Source: Cladobotryum mycophilum
Lineage: Eukaryota; Ascomycota; Sordariomycetes; Hypocreales; Hypocreaceae
Assembly (NCBI GenBank): GCA_036429605.1
Contig: JAVFKD010000015.1
Span: forward strand, 1,077,421 to 1,141,420
Direction: 5' to 3'
DNA: 64,000 bases
Below, one piece after another: positions 1 through 9,741 of the stretch (positions are counted from its first letter, which is position 1; every line of letters begins with the position of its first letter). A model generated the notes under the pieces. The model was not told the DNA's origin. It saw nothing but the letters and a program-made list of their open reading frames with translations, and did no database searches. The translations under genes and the position numbers were made by a program.

Positions 1-605
1 GAGAGTTGATGAGTGGAGGCCAAGATATCGGAAGTAGGGTTGTGTAATATTGGTCGATGCGAAGGCTCGGCAGCCATTCCTTGTAGGGCACCATGCGCGA
101 CGGCTTGCAAATTATTGCTTTTGCTCATAGGAGTTTTACTTGGTGAGAGATCGCGAGCGCCCACTGGGCGATAGTGGTTATCGTCGTTCGAGCACGTGTC
201 GTCATCTTCGTCATCGTCATTATCATCGCTGCCAGCGGCAGGTAGGGCCTGATTACCAGCAGCTTGAGCTATTTCCGGACGGCGGTTATCGTCAAGATAC
301 CTGATAAGAACAGTATCCCCAGAGACTGGTTGTATCTTTTGGCAATTAGACATTGTACAGCCGCCGTTGGGGAAAGAATTGGAACTGACTTGGCTCAATG
401 GTATATCTGGAGGTGGACTCGGTGACGGTTCGAGCTTCGGATGCACAGGTATCATGAGAGGGCTATTGTGCTGAACCACCTCATCTGGATCATATGTCGT
501 TGGATCCAGCCCATTGTGCGGTGGGTATGGCGATTGTTGCCGGAACCGTCCCTGTTGGTATGAACTCCGCTGCTGGTCATGGGGTTGTTGCTGATTTCCG
601 TTCAT
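1..605 (-). CDS. N-terminal part of an unidentified low-complexity protein (runs off left edge)
   Basis: An uninterrupted reading frame of about 201 codons starts at an ATG at 603-605 (minus strand) and is still open at base 1, so the 3' part lies outside the window. The N-terminus is Gln/Pro/Ser-rich, with a proline-serine stretch (EPSPSPPPDIP) near residue 70 and an Asp-rich acidic run (DDNDDDEDDD) near residue 130. No zinc finger, signal peptide or membrane segment is present in the visible portion. This composition is typical of disordered N-termini of fungal transcription regulators, but that is only an inference. A downstream DNA-binding domain would have to be sought beyond the window edge. 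The frame is real by length and by its codon-like composition; the function is unknown. Confidence 0.6.
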   Translation of the reverse strand, partial: MNGNQQQPHDQQRSSYQQGRFRQQSPYPPHNGLDPTTYDPDEVVQHNSPLMIPVHPKLEPSPSPPPDIPLSQVSSNSFPNGGCTMSNCQKIQPVSGDTVLIRYLDDNRRPEIAQAAGNQALPAAGSDDNDDDEDDDTCSNDDNHYRPVGARDLSPSKTPMSKSNNLQAVAHGALQGMAAEPSHRPILHNPTSDILASTHQL

Positions 606-2617
606 AATTCTCTCGTCCAGAAGCAGCTGGTCAGCTCGCCATGGCACATCTAAATCCCTATGACGCTTGTGTTGTGGCTGTGGCCGTCGTTATTTCGGGG
701 TGCACGAGCAGACAACTAATGGTCAACAGGAGATTCACCACCTGTTGAAGAGACGCCCGAAGGCGGAGGAATCAACAGAGCCCAACGAATATCCCTCGAC
801 GACGTCTCTCCTTCTCCTTGCTCTTCCCCACACGCTGCTCTTATGAATCTGGGGTTTACCTGAGCGAGCTAGTCTCCTTTCTGCTGCAACATGTACGTTC
901 TGTATGACTGAACGCAAGCGCGTGAAACTCGTAGGTTGTTGTTGCCCAGCTCGCCTCTAAGAAGGCATTATTATCAGAATGTGGTCGGATGTTGGGAATG
1001 GGCTGTGGGGAAGAAGAGTTAGGCGGCAAGCTTAGGCGCGTAGCATAACAAAGATAGCGCGCGGTTGTGCGTGGGGAGGGTGGATTTTTAGACCCGAGTC
1101 TGCGTTCGCTCGAAGTTTCAATACCGAGAGTACTTCGTAAAGAAGTGTGCACGACTCTACCTCTACAACCAGGGCTGTGATTAATAGAACAGTCGACTGG
1201 GCTTTGTTGTGCTGTGGTCGCAGGAAAGAAGAGGGAGTACACTGAATTGAGGGGGCGAGTGGTAAGTATAAGGTACGTTGAACTTTCCTAAGGCACTAGT
1301 CCAAGTACGTAGAGCACAAGTACATAGAAGAGAGGTAGGTGCGGCTCAACCTCGTCCATGCGATCTTCAGGGCGGGCTGGCTTAACGCTCCAGCTTTCTG
1401 GGGTATATGCTGCGGCGGATACTTTGCCGGTTACCAGAATTGTTCTAGGGCAAAGGCTAGAATTTGGCGCCTTGGGTGCACAAGAGCGACGTGGGGTAAG
1501 TACTAGGTACTAGGTAGGTACCTATCTACTATAGATAGTTTTGCTTGGGAACTGGCCTTGCGATAATTTGTATATACCGTGTGTCACATTGTGGGAAGAA
1601 AAAGGAAAGAACCAAAGAAAAAGGCCGCCAATTACCAACATGCAAATTACGATGGCTAGGCCGGCGGTATTTCCTCCCGCGCGCATGTTCCGGTTTAGCA
1701 ACCAATGGCGGCCATCTACAAAGTAGGGCGTACTCGGAGAGAGTGACCCTGTTTCTCACGTATCTTACTTGTACCCTAACATGTACCGACAAAGCCCTAG
1801 GCAGTGCAAGGCGTTGGCACGATTCTCATGCATGTTTGCAGAAGCAGCTGGGGCTCGTCAGCTATTTTATATGCACTTGTATAATGAAGTTTTTAAACCC
1901 TCTTTTGCATGGGTTTAGATAGAGGAACACAAGGGCAACATAGAATTTTCCTCTTAGCAAACATCATACCTACTACCATAACCTAGCCAACACGTAGCGA
2001 TGGAGATCCCTTATCATGATGAAGCAAGCCCTCACGCCCTCTATCTATCCGCACCTACAATAACCACAATCTCCTCTGCATGCTGCCCATAGACCTGCGT
2101 CTGGCTTTGACTCCACAACGAACCATTAGATCAAATCCACGGTTTATTAAACTCTCATGGGTCCTTGGAATCATATCGTAGAGCAGAATATTAAGACGGC
2201 ATGCTAAATTCATGTCCACTAAGAACGAGACAAGATGATGCAATCGCATAAATTTATCTGACCAGAAAAACCGTATCTGGCTTCCACTGCTACTAGCCTC
2301 GCCATATAAAACAATCCCTTCGAGTCGATTCAAACAACGCCTATACAGGTTGGTGTGTTGGCTGCCAGTGTAGTCGGAATGGAAACTTTAGCCTCGCATA
2401 TATCTTATTGCTATCCTCAATGTTAAAGGATTGAAATGCAGCAAATACTCTTGGTTGGGAGAAAATGCTTGGATCAGTCTAGCGCCTATTCCATAAAGAT
2501 TTATTGAGTTGCCTCTCCCCAAAAAAAAATTGACGAGCATCTGCTAAATCCTTTTTCTTAGAGAATGAACAGTCTTTGTCAAGTCATTCGAATGATGATG
2601 CCGTACACGCTGAACAT
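606..2617. other. Intergenic, no supportable gene
   Basis: Two kilobases between the partial gene on the left and sen15. Reading frames here are short, mostly begin at non-ATG codons and resemble no family I know. The stretch contains GGTACCTA-type words around 1495-1530 and AT-rich patches. It probably holds the 5' region of the left gene and the 3' region of sen15. Confidence 0.5.
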
Positions 2618-3028
2618 TTAGTTCTGGCGGGGTTTGATCATGCCCTCATGGAGCAAATAATAGACTACAGTTGAGTCATTGTGGAGCGTAGCGAGGACAA
2701 TTCTCTTTGCACGCTGCCTGTGAGGAATGATGTCGAATACAGCGGCGAATCTTGCTAGAGACCACTTCTCAGAAATATGAACTGGTAGCACCCACTCAAG
2801 CTCTGAATATTGTTTCATCTTTGTTCCTGTTGTTTTTTCAAGTGCAAGGGCTGCGATCTGGTCGTCTGGATGAAGGTACAAAAGTCGTGGGGGAAGACCC
2901 TGAATTAGAGGCCGGACCAGTCCTGGGAGCGTACAGTTTTCTAACGATGTCCAGTCATGCTGATCCTCTAAATTCTGGAAAACGGATGACGTGACATTGT
3001 CTACAGCGCGGTGTGTTAAAGAGTCCAT
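2618..3028 (-). CDS. sen15: tRNA-splicing endonuclease subunit Sen15
   Basis: A single-exon 136-aa protein starting at an ATG at 3026-3028. The C-terminal half carries the Sen15 fold signature: a WVLPV strand, then a KWSLARFAAVFD helix, then IVLATL followed by DSTVVYYLLHEG and a terminal KPRQN. In known fungi Sen15 is a small non-catalytic subunit of the heterotetrameric Sen2-Sen34-Sen54-Sen15 nuclease that removes introns from pre-tRNAs in the nucleus or on mitochondria; it pairs with Sen34 through the same endonuclease-like fold. The length fits the short fungal Sen15 proteins. It is divergently arranged with the DUF2985 gene, about 850 bp away. The family assignment is strong from the conserved C-terminus. 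No intron is needed. Confidence 0.85.
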   Translation of the reverse strand: MDSLTHRAVDNVTSSVFQNLEDQHDWTSLENCTLPGLVRPLIQGLPPRLLYLHPDDQIAALALEKTTGTKMKQYSELEWVLPVHISEKWSLARFAAVFDIIPHRQRAKRIVLATLHNDSTVVYYLLHEGMIKPRQN

Positions 3029-3876
3029 CTTTGGTGTTTAATGGTTTCAACGAGGAAAAAATGGTGATGAAGGAAAGAGGCTGGGCGAACATCTCATCCG
3101 TCGTAGAAATTAGTAAGGCCGCCATGGTTCAGCGCCCGTACAGTGGTGGAACCGCCTAAGGGGGCTCTGAACAGAACCAAAAATTGGTACAGTCCTGGGA
3201 CGATTCCCACCCCGTTCTAAGGCCCAGTTAGGTTACAAGCCAGAATAGCTGCTGTAGCCTTTGTAAGGTAAAACACTCCGAATCTCTCAAACCAAAACGT
3301 TCAAATACCTAGTGGTATATATAAAATTCGGTAAAATGTTCAAATATATAATTATAGTAGTTATAAGATCAGGTAAGCATTAGTACTGTACCAAGAACCT
3401 TTTATAACTCCCAAGGAGTTGCACCTATCGATGAAATGCAACTGGCAAGCCCTAGTGAACCACTACCTAGTATTATTCCGTACTAAGTAGGGCCTCCTAG
3501 TAGGTAAGGGTTCACTTAAATACATACCTGGCTTGCCTGGTAAAGGGCAAAACAAGTACTGGGTACTTCTTTGAGAGCAGTTGCCAAGGGGTGCTGCGCC
3601 AAGCAAGGGGCTCAGACATGTCGTCATGTCATTCTTTCTTTGTGCGTCTTGATCGTTTATTAGACAGGCAATGAGATTGAGAGTCAAAGCAAACTCATGT
3701 TGGTTTTGTTCACCAAAGCAATCTCTAACTACTCGCTTGCGCATTTTTGAACGTTTATCTTGTTGGAAGCAGCTTCGTTTTCATCTTATACCGCGTCTCA
3801 ACCGGTATTTCTCAAATCCACAAAGACAAGCAGTCACCTAACATAAATTTAAGCCGCCGTCTTGATCGCAACGTTG
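3029..3876. promoter_or_regulatory. Divergent intergenic region, sen15 / DUF2985 gene
   Basis: About 850 bp between two divergent start codons, so it should contain both promoters. It has an AT-rich core at about 3300-3370 and several CCTAGTA/GTACTA words at 3350-3500. I see no clear TATA box or known operator and no supportable ORF. Confidence 0.4.
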
Positions 3877-5181
3877 ATGGAGGCCTATAACAAGCGTGAT
3901 GCTGATAACATGGCGGAGCCTTTTCCTGCCCCTGATGATACAAACATTTCCTCTTCGCCAAATGCAAGCTTGATAGTTCAAGGCGAAATCACCAATCGGC
4001 CGGCAGCGTCCTCGTCACTGGGCGGGCGCTTACGCCGCGCTTCACAAAGCTTTGGGCAAACGACAATCCCCAAAGGTTTCTCCGCGGCGACGGGCGATAT
4101 CGCCTCGTCTATCTTCAGCGGCCAGATTACTCCCCGAACAACAGATATCATCGGCAACCTGCCCTCTGTACACCTAATGCAACCCGAAGAAGACTCATTG
4201 AAAAGCAATTCAAATACTCAGCAATCAAAGTCCACAAGGCCTACAGCACCTACCAAAGTCCCTGATGTGCCTCCTACTGTAATACCATTTCCCAACGGAT
4301 ATCATTTTCCGCCAAAACACTCGTGTGCCGAGTCGACAAAGCTAGGAGGTATCGCATTTTTTAATTATGCCTTGACACCTGTTGGGTTTATTGTAATTTT
4401 ATATGGTCTCAATGTCGTCGCATGGGGCGGCATGTTGTTCTTGCTCCTCTGCAATGCATGTAAGGAAATCACATCTCTAAACCGCTACTTGCATAGTGCT
4501 AACCGAATAGCCCCGGCCATGTGCCATCCATCCTGTAATGACATCAACTCTCCCCGACGAAAATGGATTGAATACGATTCACAAATCTTGAATGCTCTCT
4601 TTTGTGTTACGGGGTTTGGACTCGCTCCTTGGCGATTCAGAGATCTCTATTTTCTGTTGCAGTACCGGGTCATGAAGAATACCATAGCACTTCGCCGACT
4701 AGCTGGTATCCACCGCGGGTGGTTCCGACTTCAAGGATCTACAGAGTTGCCGGTCATACTAAGCCCACAGAACGTGGGAGATGCGGCAGGGAATCTTGCA
4801 ATTCCCTACCCCGAGAACAAAATACCTGATCCCCCTTTGACTGGCATGCGAGCACCCGCCACAATCGTATGGAAGCTGGATTTTGTCATTTGGCTCATGG
4901 TTTGGAACACTTTGCTTCAATGCGTCCTCTCAGGTTTCATGTGGGGTATGAATCGATACAACCGGCCAAGCTGGAGTACTGGTCTGTTTGTTGCGCTCGC
5001 CTGCATAGTTGCAGCTCTTGGTGGAATTATCATGTTCCTTGAGGGGAAGTCCGTTAAGAGTGTCGAGGGTGTCTCTCTGAGTGAACAGGACAAACAACGC
5101 CTAGAAAAAGATCGAGAGTTGGGCGTATGGCATTACAACAATATCAAGGACAAGAAAATGGAAGAAAAGCATGAGTTGTAG
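3877..5181 (+). CDS. DUF2985-family integral membrane protein
   Basis: A single exon encoding 434 aa from the first in-frame ATG at 3877 (an upstream TTG is not a plausible fungal start). Residues 1-150 are Ser/Thr/Pro-rich and probably cytosolic. Two hydrophobic segments follow at about 160-195 (around GIAFFNYALTPVGFIVILYG and the next AWGGMLFLLL). A conserved block around residues 225-265 includes KWIEYDSQILNALFC and TGFGLAPWRFRDLY, which is the hallmark of the fungal DUF2985 family. Two more membrane spans occur at about 330-395 and the tail is charged and Lys/Glu-rich. The family is widespread in ascomycetes, and I know of no assigned biochemical function. The gene is divergent from sen15. 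Confidence 0.8.
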   Translation: MEAYNKRDADNMAEPFPAPDDTNISSSPNASLIVQGEITNRPAASSSLGGRLRRASQSFGQTTIPKGFSAATGDIASSIFSGQITPRTTDIIGNLPSVHLMQPEEDSLKSNSNTQQSKSTRPTAPTKVPDVPPTVIPFPNGYHFPPKHSCAESTKLGGIAFFNYALTPVGFIVILYGLNVVAWGGMLFLLLCNACKEITSLNRYLHSANRIAPAMCHPSCNDINSPRRKWIEYDSQILNALFCVTGFGLAPWRFRDLYFLLQYRVMKNTIALRRLAGIHRGWFRLQGSTELPVILSPQNVGDAAGNLAIPYPENKIPDPPLTGMRAPATIVWKLDFVIWLMVWNTLLQCVLSGFMWGMNRYNRPSWSTGLFVALACIVAALGGIIMFLEGKSVKSVEGVSLSEQDKQRLEKDRELGVWHYNNIKDKKMEEKHEL

Positions 5182-5975
5182 GAGAAGATGATGTGGCATA
5201 TCTTTTGCAAATGGGCGGAGCTCAATTATCAGTACCAAGCAGATCAACCAACGCACAACCTTCTATCATCATTTTGCCTGGGTAGTCTGAACAAACGGGT
5301 CTGTATCTGTATAAAACCCTGCGTAAATATATAGAATTAAAAACGAGCAATCATTTTCAGTCTTGTGCGGTTAACCTCTAAAGGGCTCACCATCTTAAGG
5401 AATCGACAATTAATGACATTCCAGTAATTTTAGAACTTCGCATAACACTCATCCACCTAACTCGGTCTTTGTATTATGATAGTTGCGATATCACAGGATG
5501 GCAGATCAGTGGCCTTTATAACTACGTAGGCGATGAGATATGCTCTCTAGTAGGTGTGAATGTGTTGGTTTTCCTTAAAAGTGGACTTGAAGGAGATACC
5601 TGCTATATTTTCTCTCCTTGTTATTGCTGTCGTCAATGATCCATCCTCCGGGGAATGACGCAGCAGCCACCGCGTTAATCCCGTTTTAGTACTTTCCTGG
5701 CGGGATGACAAGATTCAAACCCCGCCAGGATGGGTCAGCAAGCCAAAGCGTAGCCTTTCTATCACCCCCCAACTAGGTGATATGCTCGCTGGGACGACAC
5801 ACTCCAACGAATGTTGCCTTGTTATTTCATCACCATTCCTTCAACATTCTGCCTAACAGCACCGCTGCTGCCTAGAATTCTGCCTCCGAATCGGGTATAA
5901 AACCAGACATCCTCCACGACCTCGCCGATTGAAGCAATAGACACCAACCTCCCACCCGAGAGTCGTTCAGCAACC
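5182..5975. other. Intergenic upstream of the Yippee gene, contains a perfect hairpin
   Basis: Eight hundred bases between two plus-strand genes. It should contain the 3' end of the DUF2985 transcript and the Yippee promoter. The only clear structure is the inverted repeat at 5695-5730, listed separately. There is no supportable ORF. Confidence 0.45.
5695..5730. repeat. Perfect 10-bp inverted repeat (hairpin)
   Basis: The arm TCCTGGCGGG (5695-5704) is followed by a 16-base loop and then the exact reverse complement CCCGCCAGGA (5721-5730). It lies about 245 bp upstream of the Yippee start codon. With 8 G/C pairs out of 10 the stem would be stable as RNA. It could be a structured 5' leader or promoter element, or a chance palindrome. 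It is not a tRNA: no acceptor stem or anticodon arm can be folded around it. Confidence 0.6.
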
Positions 5976-6378
5976 ATGGGGCTAGCATACAATACATATC
6001 TCACCAGCAACAAAATATATGGCTGCAAGACATGCAAAACCCATCTAGCTAATCACGATGATATAATCAGCAGGGTACGCTAGCTCCGCCCAAAACCACG
6101 CGTCCAGTAACGTGTACTATAGCTAACTCGGAGTATGTCATCAGAACTTTCGTGGCCAGCATGGTAAGGCCTACTTATTCCACAAAGTCGTCAATATCGA
6201 TACCGGAGAACCGAACGAGCGCAATATGACGACCGGCCGACACATTGTACGCGACATTGCCTGCCACCAGTGCAAGGAGACTGTGGGTTGGAAATATGAC
6301 AAAGCTTTCGAAACCTCTGAGAAGTATAAGGAAGGGAAATTCATCCTCGAGGCAGAGCTACTTTGCAATGTCGCCTAG
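5976..6378 (+). CDS. Yippee-family zinc-binding protein
   Basis: Two exons, 5976-6074 and 6145-6378, give a 110-aa protein. The intron (70 bp) has a GTACGC donor, a GCTAAC branch site near 6120 and a TCAG acceptor. The protein has the Yippee fold signature: a first zinc knuckle CKTC with THLANHDDIIS, then FRGQHGKAYLFHKVVNI and GRHIVRDIACHQC with the second CxxC, and GWKYDKAFE near the end. Yippee proteins are small, highly conserved eukaryotic zinc proteins related to the Mis18/CULT beta-tent fold; human YPEL proteins associate with the CTLH/GID ubiquitin ligase and with centrosomes. The fungal role is less clear. The length matches the family. The gene is missed by single-frame searches because the two exons are in different frames. 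It is convergent with the transporter gene on its right. Confidence 0.9.
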
Positions 6379-6723
6379 GGTAATTTAGCTGTTATCATGT
6401 TAGGTTTTTTAGGTGGTTGTATTGTTATCTTGATTTAGGCGTTTGACGGATGGCATGGGTACAGGGTATGCTGCAATGGCACAGCGTTTGGCTTTGGGAC
6501 ATGGGCGTACCGAAATGAAACACATATAGGCCCACTTTGTTGGTATTCTCTAGTTGAGGCACATATAACGACATAATATCTTTCCCAAAACTAAATACTC
6601 CAAGTATTCGTATCAACCAAATAACTCAACTAGTACAAAAGTCCATATTCACCCCCACCAACGTAGATTATTCCTATTAGCTATTCATATCTAGCGCCAT
6701 ACAAAACTCCTCGTCATACTATC
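6379..6723. other. Convergent intergenic spacer
   Basis: About 345 bp between the 3' ends of the Yippee and SLC35F6-like genes, AT-rich, presumably both 3' UTRs. Nothing else is seen in it. Confidence 0.5.
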
Positions 6724-8072
6724 TTACTGATGCTCAATTGGCTCTTCTGGAAGTAGCTCCTGGGTCTCTCTCTCATCTCGCAAACACTGAAGCGGTGGTT
6801 GCACAATGCCGTTGAAGACAAAGGTAAAGTACACCAACAGACCGAAGCCGACGATCTGAAGCCACTTGAATGATTCCCAGCCAAGACCCAGGGAAACAAT
6901 CCAAATAAAGAGCGTTCTGCATGTATCGATAGTAGAACGCGATGTAGCGCTGACGCTCCGTGTCACCGACAAGCCAAAGAAGTTGAAACCGCTATTTGAT
7001 GGTTAGTTAGATTGATTAGACACGGCATTTCCAGTGTATACTTACCCAATACTGAACATGATAAGAATGCTCGAAACTAGGACAGCCTTATACTCTGTCA
7101 TCTGACGGAAGCCCTCCACCATATCAAAGTAGCCATACCGGCCAGCATCTGTTCTGCCGACTATGAGATGCATGACAACCATGATGACCAGAGTGAAGAA
7201 GAGGCCAAAAAAGCCCTCCCAGCCCACCACCTTGATTGGCTCAATCGGCGAGTTCTCTAGCATCCACTCTTCCAGGACAAACTGGGTCGCAGTGAAGATC
7301 TGAGCTCCGGCAATCAACAAAACGCCCATAATGGCAGTGGAAGTATCAGACGCGCCGTTTGGCGAGCCATCAACGTCATCCGACCCGGGTTTTTGATCCG
7401 GCGAAATGGCACCGGCCAGTCCTACAACAGCGACGCCCAACATGACTCCGACCAAGGAAAGCCACTGGAACAATCGTAGGCGCCGACGCAGGAAGATGAC
7501 GCTGAAAAGGCCTACGAAAAGGACCAAGGCCCCGCGTGTCATTTGATATATCGAGGCGGCGACCATCAGGAGACCAGCGTTCATAAGAGTTGTACCACAA
7601 ATATCGCAAACAGATGGCAGAGAGAGCAAGGTAATTCGATAGCCCCGCAGAACAGATGCGCCTTCGGCCTTGGGACCATCGAGATCATCATCAACAGTGT
7701 CTTCCGAGTCGCTGGGACCACCGACTGCTTCGTATCCACGCTCGGCAGGTGAAGGCTTGGTTGCGAGACGGCGGTAGAGCGCCATGAGTCCGACTACAAT
7801 CCAACAGCCCATCTCACCAACAAACATCTGTGCGGTCTGCAAGACAGGCTGGTTGAAGTATACGCGGTGTGATGGATTGGGATCATCGCAGTTACGGACG
7901 CATTGGTTATCCTGAATTGAGAAGTTAGCTACATCAAGAGACCTTGCTGTCGGAGATCAAAGCTAGGATAGAATGAAATATGTACCTGATATTTGGTTAA
8001 TAAGGTGTTGCAAACGCCTGTCAGTAGCATCATTGCTACAAGGAAGGGCACTGCCCCTCGGGAAGCCGCCAT
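6724..8072 (-). CDS. SLC35F6-like drug/metabolite-superfamily transporter
   Basis: Three exons on the minus strand: 7986-8072, 7046-7911 and 6724-6991, joined to 406 aa. Introns use GTACAT..TTCAG (with CTAAC) and GTAAGT..AATAG. The protein begins with a hydrophobic signal-anchor (VPFLVAMMLLTGVCNTLLTKYQ), continues LQTAQMFVGEMGCW, and has about ten membrane spans in the EamA/nucleotide-sugar-transporter pattern, including IYQMTRGALVLFVGLFSVIF. The last exon carries NFFGLSVTRSVSATSR and LFIWIVSLGLGWE, characteristic of the SLC35F6 (C2orf18) group. An acidic cytosolic loop lies at about residues 85-105. Animal SLC35F6 is lysosomal/mitochondrial and its substrate is uncertain. The fungal protein is probably an endomembrane solute transporter; the substrate is unknown. 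Confidence 0.85.
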
Positions 8073-9741
8073 GTTGGAATAATGAAGGCGTGTTTTTGGA
8101 AGGGATATCGATCTCCTGACTCTTCAAATGCCTATTTGGAGATATAGAGAGATGTTGAACAAATAGTTGAGAAGCAAGCCAGAAATGCAGTGAGAATGTG
8201 ATATTTATGAGTCTAGGAGAGGTCGTCGATGATGGGAGCACGAGACCGAACACGACGGAGCTGTTCCAACCATTGATTGCGCATAAACAAGGTTATAACG
8301 CTTACCGCATGTATTGATACTGCGCGGATCAAGTTTATCGATTCCTAGAGACTTACGTAAGAAAAGGTACATGCCCGCTACCTACTAGGTACTTCCCACA
8401 GTGCATGCGGGGCTGCATTCACCGGCACCTGGACACCTCCCTGGGCACATGATATTGATGTATGTAATCAAGCCCGGGTTGTTATTTGATAGGACTGACA
8501 CATGCTGTCCGCCAATTCAGCCCCCTTTGTACGGTATATACTCCGTACAGACTACAATAGATCGAATTGTGCATTTAGAGATGAATCAAAGCACCTAGTA
8601 GCCAACGCAACGAATTGGTGAGAGCAACGGTGGAACTGCCCACTCCATCCACGTAGAGGCGTCAGCCCCAAAAATGCTGGATCTAGGTTCAGCTGACCCA
8701 CCAGCCATTTTTACCTCGTGATCGACCAAGGGGTGGAAAATAAACACCGGAATGCTGAACATGGTAAACGGATCCGTAGCTATTACGTCTCTTGGTCTCT
8801 CTTATGTCTGTCTGTTTCTCTTATGTCTGTCTGTTTCTCTTATGTCTGTCTGTTTCTCTTCGTTTCTATTCGTTTCTCTTGCATCTATTTATTTCCCTTG
8901 TTTCTGTCTATTTCTCGGGTGTTATTAATTACCTTACCATAGGCTCCGATCCGGGGTTTTTTTCTTCTCCTGTGTATTTATTTGCGATCGGCCTGCTAAG
9001 AGAGCTTAGACCACCAACCTAGGTACCTATACAAAAATAAACGCTTAAGTGAACCGATGCTAGGGGAAGCGGGCTTTTTGCTCACCGACTTGACATGATA
9101 ACGGAACGCCCTAAAATCTGGAGGAGCTATACATCCTGGGGTAGATGGTGAGACATGGGCAGCCTCACAGCTATAGCGGACAGCTAGGTACTACAAGTAG
9201 GTAGTCAAGGGGGAACATTTAATCCGATAATTTGAGTGTGCGTGTTCGGGTTAAATGTTCCATACCTTGGTAGTACAGGTAGTACAGGTCGTACAGAAAA
9301 GATACTTATTAGTAGGCAATACTAAGAATAAGGTTTCTACAGGTGCGGATAAGAACCGCTCGTTAAGAGGTACGTATGGTCAGGAAATATTCATGGATGT
9401 TTTTCGCTAAGGTGGCAGCGGTCCTGGATATGCTACGTCCACTTCCATCCATAAAATTAGTACCTACTATCTGTTAGGTAGGAAGAGAGGTAGACATCCT
9501 CTGAGTTAGAATACATGGAAATGATCGAACCTCCTGTTTGACTATCAATACGTGTCTTGTTGAAGAATATTTATCGAGCCAATACCTACTACTCATACAT
9601 ATATCGCTAAAATAAATCTTACAAGGTACCTTTGGAGCCAAACACCTACCTGCCAGCAGACAGGTTCCGCCCTTGAACGTCTCCAACCCTCGGTTCTCAA
9701 ACACTCAAACCTTACCCCATAGATACCCATCAACTACATAA
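8073..9741. other. Intergenic region with tandem repeat and GTACCTA-type words
   Basis: About 1.7 kb between the transporter start and the 3' end of the 747-aa gene. It contains the 19-bp tandem repeat at 8802-8858, a TACTCCGTAC word at 8539-8548, and several CCTAGGTACCTA-like words (about 8380, 9015, 9185, 9460, 9590). Short ORFs across the repeat are pyrimidine-rich artefacts. I see no supportable gene. Confidence 0.5.
8802..8858. repeat. Tandem repeat, 3 x 19 bp, pyrimidine-rich
   Basis: Three identical copies of TTATGTCTGTCTGTTTCTC at 8802-8820, 8821-8839 and 8840-8858. These are followed by degenerate copies (TTCGTTTCTATTCGTTTCTC and relatives) to about 8920. It is intergenic, in the upstream region of the SLC35F6-like gene. 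Confidence 0.9.

Noticed and set aside
5690..5735. tRNA-like B-box (GATTCAAACCCC) near the hairpin
   Set aside because: No acceptor stem, anticodon arm or A-box can be arranged around it; the pairing is fully explained by the simple inverted repeat.
8718..9022. Small ORFs reading MSVCFSYVCLF-type repeats
   Set aside because: They are translations of the 19-bp tandem repeat; no conservation or expression signal is expected.
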